NCBI GenBank assembly: GCA_002633005.1
Contig: NMRA01000033.1
Coordinates: 700,595-764,594 of the forward strand
Source of the DNA: Phoronis australis
Taxonomy: Eukaryota; Phoronida; Phoronidae
Direction of reading: 5' to 3'
Length of the DNA stretch: 64,000 nt
Part shown: one piece after another, positions 30,614 to 41,000 of the stretch
Numbering within the stretch: the first letter of the stretch is position 1
How the letters are laid out: the number at the start of each line of letters is the position of its first letter
Notes under the pieces: generated by a model
Told to the model about the DNA's origin: nothing
Databases searched by the model: none
The model's input: the letters and a program-made list of their open reading frames with translations, nothing else
Made by a program: the position numbers and the translations under genes

Positions 30614-32519
30614 CTCGGGACAAGGAATTCCACGGGTGCTTCACTTCAGCTGTCCATATCAAACACAAATCTCAATCAATTTACACACAACAGGGACTCA
30701 ACAAACCATGAACAGTTGTTTTTTCTCCTGATTACATTTACAGCGTCCGGCTCCAGCGAGTTTGCAACAAATTCATGATCAAAACACAAAAATCTTCCCA
30801 AAAGACAAACGCATCATGTCATCTGTAAGACGGGTCATGCGAGTGACCACGGGAATTGTTGATTTTTCACGAAAGGTCATGACATCAATAACTCCACACT
30901 TAGCCACACCATTTTGTTACCTTCCGTGACCAACCGGCAATTGTCGTAGACCAAATAGGCCACTCGACCAAGTTAACTTGGTCAGCTTACATGGTCCGAC
31001 CTCGCAGACCAAGTAAATAATACCTCCGACCGAGTTGCAATGTACCATTGATATCTGAATGTTTGCCAGTGTTATAATGAAAGTTTCTACCAAATACGGC
31101 TTAGATTTTATTTTTACAAGCTTGTTATCATTTTAGGACCCTATGTGGCACCAAAATAACTCTTTCGACAAAAATCTTTATTTTAATCTTTTGAACGAGA
31201 CGATAATAGAGTAAGCAACTGAGTCAGCCAGGCAAGCCTCCGAATGGGACCCGAAATTACACAACGCCACAAATCTAACAATTAGATTTCACATGTAACA
31301 GTTCTTTCACTTTTTCTTCAAAGTCCATTTCTGCTGTTCACATTTTCAATGTCTGTAATCGTTTTTTGTACTTTTCAATGTTCGAAATACATTATGTTTT
31401 CTTGTAGCGTACTTAATTGGCTCGACACCACTTTAGTCAGTTTCGACACCAGGAGCAGCCTTACTTCCTTAGCAATGCCGGGTCTATCGGTGTTTTTGAA
31501 ATTCACATTGGCAAAATCTTCATTAATTAGTGATAGTTAATAACTTCACGCCCAATCCACAGAATACTGTCAGACACTAATTACAAAAACATTTCTTTTT
31601 AAGTTTTACTTGGGCTGGCTAACCGGCTGAAGAACGTCCAGACAACATATTTGACATCAACGAAAAGTATTCAATTTCATTTGACATGTACCCAGCAGAA
31701 AATGTGAACAGAAAAAGAGCACTTTGAAGAGAAAGTGAAATAAGTTATTGAAATATTCTAATTCCGTGAGTTTGATGATGTCACAGCCCACCGGACCGAG
31801 TAAACGTGCAAGCAAAACTATAGTGTATTGAGCCGTAAAAATTGGTTGATAACTCTCTAGAGAAAAGCAGATAAAATGAGTGAAATTATATGTGAAATTT
31901 AAATGCTTGATTTGTCGGCGTTGTGCAGTTTTGGCTCCAGTTCAAAGCCCTGGTTGGCTGCAGTCACTTTTATTACTCAATTATCTTCTTCTTCCAAGGA
32001 TTACAGTAAAGATTTTTATCGACCAGTTTTATTTTGTTTCCACACGGTGAGCTCAAATTATTAAAAGCTCATAAAAACAAAATCTGGTTTAGAAAAGCTG
32101 CATTTGTCAGATCCTTTCACTATATCACTATGGTAAACATTCAGATCAACGGTACATTGCCACTAGTTCAGATTTATTTACTTGTTCTATGACGTCTGAC
32201 CGTATAAGCCGACCTGAGTTAACTTGGTCGGGAGGCTTACTTGGTCTACGACACCATTATCAATTCGCAACTCATCAGGTAATTCCGTACTTAACCTTAA
32301 ACCGACTCACGTAACCTGTCTAACAGATGTTGCAATGCATCAGCCTTTCCAGAAGATTTTTGTGTTTTGATCACGAATTTGAACAGGATGCTGTAAACAC
32401 TATCAGGAAAAAGACCAATTGTTCATGGCTTGTTGAATCCCTGTTTTGTGTAGATTTATTGCGATTTGTGTTTGATATGGATGACTGAAGTGAAGCACCC
32501 GAGACCACTTCGCTGGACC
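30614..32519. repeat. 1.9 kb long inverted repeat (foldback)
   Basis: Arms of about 700 and 650 bases (about 30620-31320 and 31865-32515) pair with roughly 20% mismatch. Matched marks include GGGTGCTTCACTTCAG (30634) with CTGAAGTGAAGCACCC (32485), GATCAAAACACAAAAATCTT with AAGATTTTTGTGTTTTGATC, and GTCGTAGACCAA with TTGGTCTACGAC. The central spacer is about 0.5 kb. No transposase recognised. Confidence 0.85.
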
Positions 32520-32642
32520 AGTTCATGAGTTCAAGCGGCAGCACTGTCTATCCAGCCAGCTAGCTGTGTGACTATCAAGACTAGTGTCAAAAAACATTAA
32601 GCAACCTTATGTGTTAATCTTATACAGATTTGCACCTAGGCA

Positions 32643-32903
32643 ATGACCATCGCCTCTGTTGGCCCGAAGCAGAGGCGATGTAGAGGCTATAGGCGCTCTG
32701 TACGCCGGAAGCTTTTCGGCGAATTATGCCTCGCACCGACTAAACCATCAAAGTCACGTTGTTACAAATACCTTTGGCGCATAGAGGAACACCTTAGGAG
32801 GTTGTCGATGTGTTTAATTCCTTCCAACTCGAACAAATACTCCCGTTATGAAACTTTTTCTTCGAGCAGTCCCTATTTCAGTTCCCAAAATCGTGAACTC
32901 AAC
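32643..32903 (+). CDS. Unrecognised ORF running into the gap
   Basis: 87 residues before the Ns, Arg/Lys-rich, with RRSVRRKLFGELCLAP. R-x-L-F is the form of cyclin-docking motifs, but such motifs are common by chance. The remainder is in the gap. I cannot assign a family, and it may not be a gene. Confidence 0.2.
32648..32680. other. Perfect 11-bp stem hairpin
   Basis: CATCGCCTCTG (32648-32658), loop of 11, CAGAGGCGATG (32670-32680). It overlaps the start of the ORF at 32643 and lies 220 bases from the large gap. Confidence 0.8.
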
Positions 32904-33678
32904 NNNNNNNNNNNNNNNNNNNNNNNNNNNNNNNNNNNNNNNNNNNNNNNNNNNNNNNNNNNNNNNNNNNNNNNNNNNNNNNNNNNNNNNNNNNNNNNNN
33001 NNNNNNNNNNNNNNNNNNNNNNNNNNNNNNNNNNNNNNNNNNNNNNNNNNNNNNNNNNNNNNNNNNNNNNNNNNNNNNNNNNNNNNNNNNNNNNNNNNNN
33101 NNNNNNNNNNNNNNNNNNNNNNNNNNNNNNNNNNNNNNNNNNNNNNNNNNNNNNNNNNNNNNNNNNNNNNNNNNNNNNNNNNNNNNNNNNNNNNNNNNNN
33201 NNNNNNNNNNNNNNNNNNNNNNNNNNNNNNNNNNNNNNNNNNNNNNNNNNNNNNNNNNNNNNNNNNNNNNNNNNNNNNNNNNNNNNNNNNNNNNNNNNNN
33301 NNNNNNNNNNNNNNNNNNNNNNNNNNNNNNNNNNNNNNNNNNNNNNNNNNNNNNNNNNNNNNNNNNNNNNNNNNNNNNNNNNNNNNNNNNNNNNNNNNNN
33401 NNNNNNNNNNNNNNNNNNNNNNNNNNNNNNNNNNNNNNNNNNNNNNNNNNNNNNNNNNNNNNNNNNNNNNNNNNNNNNNNNNNNNNNNNNNNNNNNNNNN
33501 NNNNNNNNNNNNNNNNNNNNNNNNNNNNNNNNNNNNNNNNNNNNNNNNNNNNNNNNNNNNNNNNNNNNNNNNNNNNNNNNNNNNNNNNNNNNNNNNNNNN
33601 NNNNNNNNNNNNNNNNNNNNNNNNNNNNNNNNNNNNNNNNNNNNNNNNNNNNNNNNNNNNNNNNNNNNNNNNNNNNNN
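32904..33678. other. Assembly gap (775 N)
   Basis: Unknown sequence. Its right edge is a run of 14 C followed by a MITE-like fragment (GCATAGGCGGATTTAGGG). Confidence 1.
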
Positions 33679-33740
33679 CCCCCCCCCCCCCCGCCGGGAA
33701 AAGGTCCAGCGCATAGGCGGATTTAGGGCCCCCCCCCTTG
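33679..33740. repeat. Poly-C/G MITE fragment
   Basis: C14, then GCCGGGAAAAGGTCCAGCGC, AGGCGGATTTAGGG and a second C run. Resembles 38725-38770 and the elements at 43948 and 46723. Confidence 0.6.
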
Positions 33741-34055
33741 GCTGCCGCAAAAAAAATAAAACAATAAGAGCGTAGGAAAATGTTGAGTTTATTAATTAAC
33801 CCCGGTAATTAAAATTATACGGATGGAAAAAGATTTAAATGTGTGCAGTTTTAGTGTTGGGGCCGGGGGACAGGGTAGCCTTCTAAGTACATTTAGTTTC
33901 GACCAGTTCCGTAGAGTGAGGTAATATTCATCAATATCCCCATGTACTTCGTATTCTTTTAAAAGGATAGTAAACCCTGTGATTATTTCCAATTATTTCC
34001 ACCAATCCTTGTTCTGTCACCTGCTGATGCATCTCTGGTGTCAATCTTCCAAGTT

Positions 34056-34607
34056 AAAAGGATACCAAACCCGGTTTTATCCTATTAACAGATACTAAAA
34101 ACGACTTTCCCATCCAGTTCTCTGAAACCAAATAATGCACTGTAACGGCTCGACAACCCTCTAAAGTTTTGAGGAAAATCCGAAAACTCCTTACAAATTC
34201 TTATAAAGATGCAAGCGTGACCTACGCTTTTAGCGAGTTACGCGGCATCTGAGGGAAAAGATTGCTGCTTTATATTTCAAGATAGACGCCAATGATGCAT
34301 TAGCAAATGAGAGAGCGAAGATTCGTTGAAATCATCAAAATAGGGTTTAGAATCCCTTTTAAGGAAGGAATCACGGGAAAACTCATACACCCCTTGTCGT
34401 AGTTTGGACAGTTGCCGTGTAATTCGCAAAAAGCGTAGGTTACGCTTGCTCGTTTAGCAAACTTTGAGAGGAGTGTTCAAAATTTTCAGCAAACTTGGGT
34501 TGTCAGTGGTTACAGAGTATTATTTTGTTTTAGAGAACTGGATGAGAAAGTCATTTTAAGTATCTGTCAATAGGCCAAACTTGGATTTGGTATCCTTTTA
34601 AAAATGC
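34056..34607. repeat. 0.55 kb foldback element
   Basis: AAAAGGATACCAAAC (34056) pairs with the reverse of GGATTTGGTATCCTTTT (about 34584-34600). GAGAACTGGAT pairs with ATCCAGTTCTC, and AAGCGTAGGTTACGCTTGC with GCAAGCGTGACCTACGCTTT. Arms are about 200 bases. Confidence 0.8.
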
Positions 34608-35050
34608 AAGAACGTACGTAGTTTTCCGTATTCGTAAGACATGCAGGCAATTTCGTATGCGCATGAAATCAATAGTATGCGGACGTTGTTTTCGGTATAG
34701 GTACACCACTCAGAGCATCTAATAACCGAAGTATCGGTTACTTTTGCATGCAAAAGTATAAAAATCAAACCTGGGTTCGAAAATTTAGATATTTTCGGAG
34801 TAGTGAACCTTCGGAGTAGTGGGCCTTCACAATAGTGTGCTGTGCCCATTTCCAGCGATGTAAGTAACATCATGATGCAAAATACAACCAGATAAAAATT
34901 TCGTCAAGTTATTCTCAGACTAAACAATTCCGTCTGAATATGTATTTAAGCACTCCTGATTTGAAAGTTTGGCGGGTCGACCTTTGCAAAATATCAAAGG
35001 TCCAATGTTCCAGAAATTCGAACCACCCCCTGCGCAATGCTGGCTACGGG
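34596..35050 (+). repeat. Dispersed repeat, copy 1 (3 minisatellite units)
   Basis: Shares ordered blocks with 40203-41000: TTTTAAAAATGCAA, CATCTAATAACCG, CCCATTTCCAGCGATGTAAG, and AAAGGTCCA before GAACCACCCCC. Holds a 16-base minisatellite (TTCGGAGTAGTGAACC type), three units at 34793-34842. Confidence 0.75.
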
Positions 35051-37640
35051 CCTGAATCCCCACCAATACCCGACATAGCTGAGATCACTGGTTGTGCCAC
35101 TGCGTCGGAGTTGCCCGACGCTAAAAAGTGGAATCCACCCTTTCTCGCCAAGTAGTTAGTTTTTTGTTAGGCGTGTGGGGAGATCTTGGCTAGATTGGCG
35201 CCATTGACGCAGAATAGAAATGTCAGTTACTTAACGTACGCTGAACAGAGTATATTGTGTTGTCCCGGCACTGGCAACCAGGCAAATTAAAAAATTGTGA
35301 ATTAACGAAAATGGCACATGGAATATACGCGTTGTCTGTGACTTGAGATAACGGAAATAGAATCTTATCAGGTAAGGAATAGGCCTATTACGATAACGAT
35401 TCGATTTATGTACGTGTTTTAGCCAACCAGCTAAAGAGGGCGAAATGCAACTTTAAGATTTACACAACCGAGCATAACAGTACAACTGTAGAATTTGTTT
35501 TTACTATAAAAAGTGTAAGTTCAATGATCCGAAATTGCCCCTCACTAGAAATTCCGAACTACCTTTTGCCAGGATTCTAAGAAATATCGTGTGGCGTCTC
35601 CTTCTAGGGTTTTCAAGATTTTTGTCCATTCCGGGCTTAGCCTGAGAATTATTTTAGGTTCTCATTAAGTCCTTATCGGATGAACCAATCTAATCGAAAC
35701 TTCATGGTAGGTCTGCCAGTGAGGCCTGCTATGCATAGCTAACGATTACCTTTGCTCCAGGCAGGGAACTATTTTCAACTAGACTAAAGCTATCACCGAC
35801 ACCAGATTACTTTGATGGTATTTGACAATTTGCCATTTTCACTTCAGATTTCATTTAACAAGAATCCGAATTGTTCATTTGTGTAAAAAAAGAGTTTTGT
35901 CTACAGCAATTTTCCAATTTTTTGCTAATAGTTACAAGTTACAGTTCCTGGGAAACACGAATACTTTGATTAAGTTTGAGAACGCAAGTGACAATAATTT
36001 TGGGTGCAGAATGCTTTCGAAATTGCAACTAACGAAACGGCAACGAAGTTCTCTATTGACCTATAATTGCCTCATCGTACTATTGAGTGACTATGACTAG
36101 GTACAAGTCTAACTTTTAATAATCGCCATGTGATGAAACCGGACAGATTTAAAATCTATGAACTTGCCAATAATGTCGTACACTTGTGTTAATATCCGAC
36201 AAACTCTTCTGAAGCCGTAATCTAAACACTAAAATTTTCGATTGATATAGAGCCCGTCAATGAAGGCTCATTCATACCCATTCTATTGTGAGTCTTGTTA
36301 AGTGGCCCCGATACAACATGCCCGATTAAGCCCAGTATTGTCATTTTGGAAAATACCATTGTTTCCTTCAAAATCCAGCGGTATGATTAGTCAGAGATTG
36401 TGGAGCACAACCTTACATACATTTAGCAATTTCGACCTGAGAAAGTAGTCTTTACATTAAAGTACTTTCAGCACCTTCATAAAGTTGAATTTCGGTGCAA
36501 TATTATATCTAAAAATACTCGTTCGACATGCCGCTTTATAAGAGACGAGTGATAATTCTGGTCATTGTTAATTTTACTCTTAGCACAAATAATTGACAAT
36601 GTTTACTTCTTCATAATGCTAAATAGAATGACATTTCTTTTACCCCTCGCAAAATCCGTGAATATCTCTCAACTTTAAAAGTTGCAATGCCAAAAAAACA
36701 GACGCTCGAATATTAAGAAAATGAATACCGCAAATGAGAGGCTTGTAGGCGCTGCTAAAGTGCCTACCTTGCAGGCTATTTTACTGTTTTATGACTAAAA
36801 CGGTGAAATTTTCAACTTGATCTGTTACAATACCGCAACCACACAACGACACGCTGACAACATAGCTCCAATACTATGCCATGATTACTGTAGCTAGCAC
36901 GCACACATTTATAGTAAAAATAAAATACCTGTAATTTCAAAAAATGCCTTTTATATTAAACCAATAACAAAAGACATATACATACACCATCAGAAAATCA
37001 AAGCATTGGGTCTTCCCCAGATTTCAAAAGGTTGTGTTCATAACTACAAAATATGTTAATATATACTATCTACTATCTAACAACTGCTCCAATATAAAAG
37101 ATAAAACAGGAAAGGAATATTAAGAAATTCAAACCACGAATAACAGAGAACAATCATAATTCAAAGACAAATATCGTTTGTTAAGTTAAGGGTATCTGAA
37201 CTGCTGGCTTCTACTATAACCCGGCTGGCTTACATAATTATAAGCATCGCCGCTTTTATAAGCAAAGAGCTGAATTTCAGGGTTGTTCAAGCCTTTGTCT
37301 TATATGGTCTTTCGTAAGTGCGAAAAACTTGCTGATGGCGCATATAGCAAATGTTCAAGTGACAAAATTTAAGAAATATCCACCAGCTACCTGTCATTAC
37401 TATAAATGAGGAAATGAGAAACATGGAAACTGCTTTTAGTGTAGTCAAAAACCAACCAGATGATCTCCAAAACATGTAAAAACATTAGTTTATGAAGTCA
37501 AGCAGCAAAACCACATTTATTTGTAGCTATTGGGCTACTATATGTCGCAACAATTGAAAAACGTCAAATGTGTCAGGGAACAAATCACCTGAAAACATTT
37601 TCACGGAACCAAAACATACTGTGCACCGTGGTGAAATGAT
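35051..37640. other. Intergenic, nothing recognised
   Basis: AT-rich sequence without a coding signal, RNA gene or clear repeat that I can support. Confidence 0.5.
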
Positions 37641-37642
37641 AT

Positions 37643-38060
37643 ACAAGACCAGTTCGTCGAGGGACCAGATGAACACTGAGAGTGAATATCATTCTACACA
37701 TGTAACCTGGCCTGGTCCGCCACGAGACCTGTGCTTATCCCTATAAAAATAGTCGACATGTCGCGTGACCAAACAGTACCGACTGAGGTAAAGCACAATG
37801 TGGTACAAAGGTATCACAAGACTAATTCGTCGAGGGACCAGAATTACACTGTCCTGGTACTTCGACTAGTTCGCTATGTTAAATATCTTTAAAAAATACT
37901 GGAACTGTCGCGAGACCAAAAAGTACTGACTGCTCAGTAGATAGCTTTACAAAGCACACTGTGATAAAATATTACAAGACCAGTTCACCAAGAGAGTCAA
38001 CAGCCACACAAATAAACTGGCTTGGTCCGTTGCGAGACCTAAAGAACGCTATGCAGGCCC
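37643..38060. repeat. Three-unit tandem repeat, about 160-170 bp
   Basis: Units start at ACAAGACCAGTTCGTCGAGG (37643), ACAAGACTAATTCGTCGAGG (37816) and ACAAGACCAGTTCACCAAGA (37974). Each is followed by a GCGAGACC-type block. Confidence 0.7.
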
Positions 38061-38724
38061 GTAACCAGGGAAGGTCCGGGAGTTCGATGGAACCCCCTAC
38101 CCCGCGGAAAAGGTCCAGTCCCAGCATATCCTTTAAACATATTTTCATATCAGGATATAGATGGACAACAACAAAAAAAATATTGCAGCTACTAGCTCTA
38201 CTAACTACAATGATAAGTAAGTTAGTAATAATTTTGTATTTGCTGCTGATTCAAAGCGCTTCACGTGGCATCGGGCTGTACCCGGCCAATTTCGCCCAAG
38301 TGGTGTGTAAATGACAGGAGATCGTGCAGACGCTAAAAGGAGGCTTGATCAGCATTGAACGCGCGTGGTGGCAACACCAATTAGGGTAACAAGGAAACCA
38401 GGTGAACCAAAAGTGAATGTTTATGCCTACTGTAGGTATCACGTCTAGCCCTAAGTAAGCTGTATAGCAACGAGAGAGCTTCTAAATAGTAGTGCGACGT
38501 ACATGTATTGCCTTAAAATCGGCCAAGAAAAAAAAATAGGAGATTTGTTATTCCACTATTTTGGTTTGATTGCTAGTATAGTACGGTAAAGTACAGCTAT
38601 TTTCAAATTTTGAATTGAAAGTGATCGTCAAATAAGCAAATATGTTGTTCATTCAGTGTCCACTCTGATTGTGGATTGATATGCATGCGTGTACACGTGT
38701 GTGCGTTTCCGTTCAGTACATTCT

Positions 38725-38840
38725 GCCGTGGCGGATCTAGGATATCACAAGGGGGGGCCCAACATGTTGTCTGAAAACATTTGTGCGAAGCACGATTAGA
38801 TGCGCATGGCACCGAATGGGGGGAGGTAGGGAGGGGGGTT
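38725..38840. repeat. G-rich MITE fragment
   Basis: GTGGCGGATCTAGGATATCA then AAGGGGGGG, with a second G-rich tract near 38819-38840. Same style of end as the 43948 and 46723 elements. Confidence 0.5.
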
Positions 38841-39008
38841 CTCCAATATGAACACTAAAATAATGTGCAACTTCCAATGCTTATATAGTCAGCTTTTTAG
38901 TGAACCGGATTTCAACATTTTTTAATATCTCAAGGAAAAAAATGCAGGGAAATGATTGCAGAAATGTGGGCAGTCAATAGGTGCTGATGTCACTGCTTAC
39001 ATGTTCCA

Positions 39009-39305
39009 TCACTCCGCGTCACGTTCATCGCTTTCCGTGAAACTGCCATACAACTCGTCACTTTCCTCTTGCACTTCACAAACATCGGTGAGCAAGATAT
39101 CATTCAGTGAGTTTGGTAAGATAGGACCACACGGCAACACAGATTCTAACACTCCGTCATCAGTCCGCATCCACCCTTGTCCTTCATCATAAGGTCTTGG
39201 TTGTTCAATTACGAGTTCGCAAGCGCGCTTGTACAAAGCGACACGGTGATGTACTCGTTTGATGTGAGGTTTCCGTGCAGTCAGGCACGAGGGAAGTCGA
39301 GCAAG
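39009..39305 (-). pseudogene. C-terminal fragment of a repeat-encoded ORF
   Basis: In frame on the minus strand: LARLPSCLTARKPHIKRVHH, VALYKRACELVIEQPRPYDE, then GQGWMRTDDGVLESVLPCGP, ILPNSL and an acidic end ESDERDAE before a stop. The pattern H-I-K-R...W..., GW-x-x-x-D-G-x-L, GP-x-LP is one I have seen in the tails of transposon-related proteins of marine invertebrates. Exact family not known to me. Upstream sequence is out of frame. Confidence 0.5.
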
Positions 39306-40025
39306 GTCAACCTTGGATTTGTATAAGTAAGAATTTCATCTTCACCAACATCTTGGTACGATTAGCATCTATCTTTGGCTTAAGTTGATAAGCTTCGACC
39401 TTGTTTTCTTGTAGGCATGATTTTTACGTCTGCTTAGATAGCTGCCTTAATTTCGAATATAGTCCAATTTCCCTGTCCCCCACACTGGATTCGCTCTGAT
39501 TGACATGTCAACAACCGATATGTATATTTTTATGTAAGGTTTTATTCAAGACGTTTTTTACGATGTGTTATCATGTGACTGTTTTAGAAACAACGTTCCT
39601 CTTCTAAAAAGATGAGATAGGCCTACATTGTTTCATTTATTGAACCTGAAATATATTTTGGTTGGGCTGCAACCTAAACATGATGTCACAGTTTGTTTTC
39701 ATTTATGCCGTCAACATCAAAGTCCTGAATTTGAATAAAAATAACGGATTTTCATGCCCCGCACAACATTTCTGTTCCATATGTTGAGTGTTTTGTCCCT
39801 GTAAGATAAATTTTATCACTACTTGTAGTTCTAACGCAATGTCTGACCTACAAAATTTAAGTCCAGACATTTAGCTCTTTCAATTATATGAAAAAGTCGG
39901 GGAGATATTGCGAAATGTAGCAAAATCGATAATGGTGGCACTAATTTGCATAAAAAGCGCACGTGGGACATTTTTTCCGTGTTCACACATAATTTCCTTT
40001 ATAAAAATGTAACTTTGAAGTTGAA

Positions 40026-40038
40026 NGGGGGGGGGGGT
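40026..40038. other. Single N followed by G12
   Basis: One unresolved base next to a run of 12 G. Confidence 0.95.
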
Positions 40039-40202
40039 ATTTTTCTACTAGACTATTAGTTTCAACTCGGCCGAGAGGGAGGTTTCTTGGGTGAGGTTGA
40101 GGCGCAGCGGCCCTTAATTTTTCAGTCGTGCTGCGATGCGATCTTGACATGGATTTGATGAATGTATCGTGGTCGATAATTCATCAATATTTCTACTATA
40201 TT

Positions 40203-41000
40203 CTTTTAAAAATGCAAAAACGTACTCATTTTTTCCGTGTTGAGACATGGGAGCAATTCGCATGTACATTGATAATGAATCTGGACAATGACCACTACCG
40301 TCTCTATTTGTACTGGCCAGCTAGACGGTGGTCACTGTCTATATGAAATCCAAACAAAGTACTTTAGTACCCGGGCGTTGTTTTTGATAAAGGTGCATCT
40401 AATAACCGCAGTATCGTTTATTTTTGCATGTAGAAGTATAAAAATTGCACCTGAGTCTGAGAGTTTAAGATATTTCCGGAGTAATGAACTTCCAGAGTAG
40501 AGAAACTTCGAAGAAGTGAAACTTCGGAATAGCGAACCTTCAGATTACAAAACCTTCGAAATAGTGGGCTGCTCCCATTTCCAGCGATGTAAGAAATTTC
40601 AGTAACGCGCAAAAATACAACAAGATAAACAATTTCGTCAAGTCACTCTCCCACTAAACTTCGTATTTTCGTCGGAGCATGTAATGAGGTGTAATCACTC
40701 ATTTAAGCATGCCTGATTTCAAATTTTGGCGGGAGGTAACGAGAGAACGTTCTATTGCTGGACCACATTACATCCGAATTTGTGCCCCGTTCTTTGGGAG
40801 CAACCGCCACATCATCCTCATTTCTGGTATAACATGTTCCGTCTCATCTTAAAAACATAGAGCTGAGAGTCATCGTTGGCTATACAGATTTCCTTCCCCC
40901 TAATTAAGCTGCGTCAAGGACCTTACCGAAAACTCTACAGTGTCGACGTTTGCAAATATTAAAGGTCCACCCTTCTAGAAATTGGAACCACCCCCACTCA
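40203..41000 (+). repeat. Dispersed repeat, copy 2 (6 minisatellite units)
   Basis: Partner of 34596-35050. The 16-17-base minisatellite has six units at about 40473-40569 (TTCCGGAGTAATGAAC ... TTCGAAATAGTGGGC). About 200 bases (about 40736-40940) are present here but not in copy 1. Confidence 0.75.

Noticed and set aside
32643-33750. Long ORFs reported across the gap on both strands
   Set aside because: Their length is made of N. Only the first 87 codons of one are real sequence.
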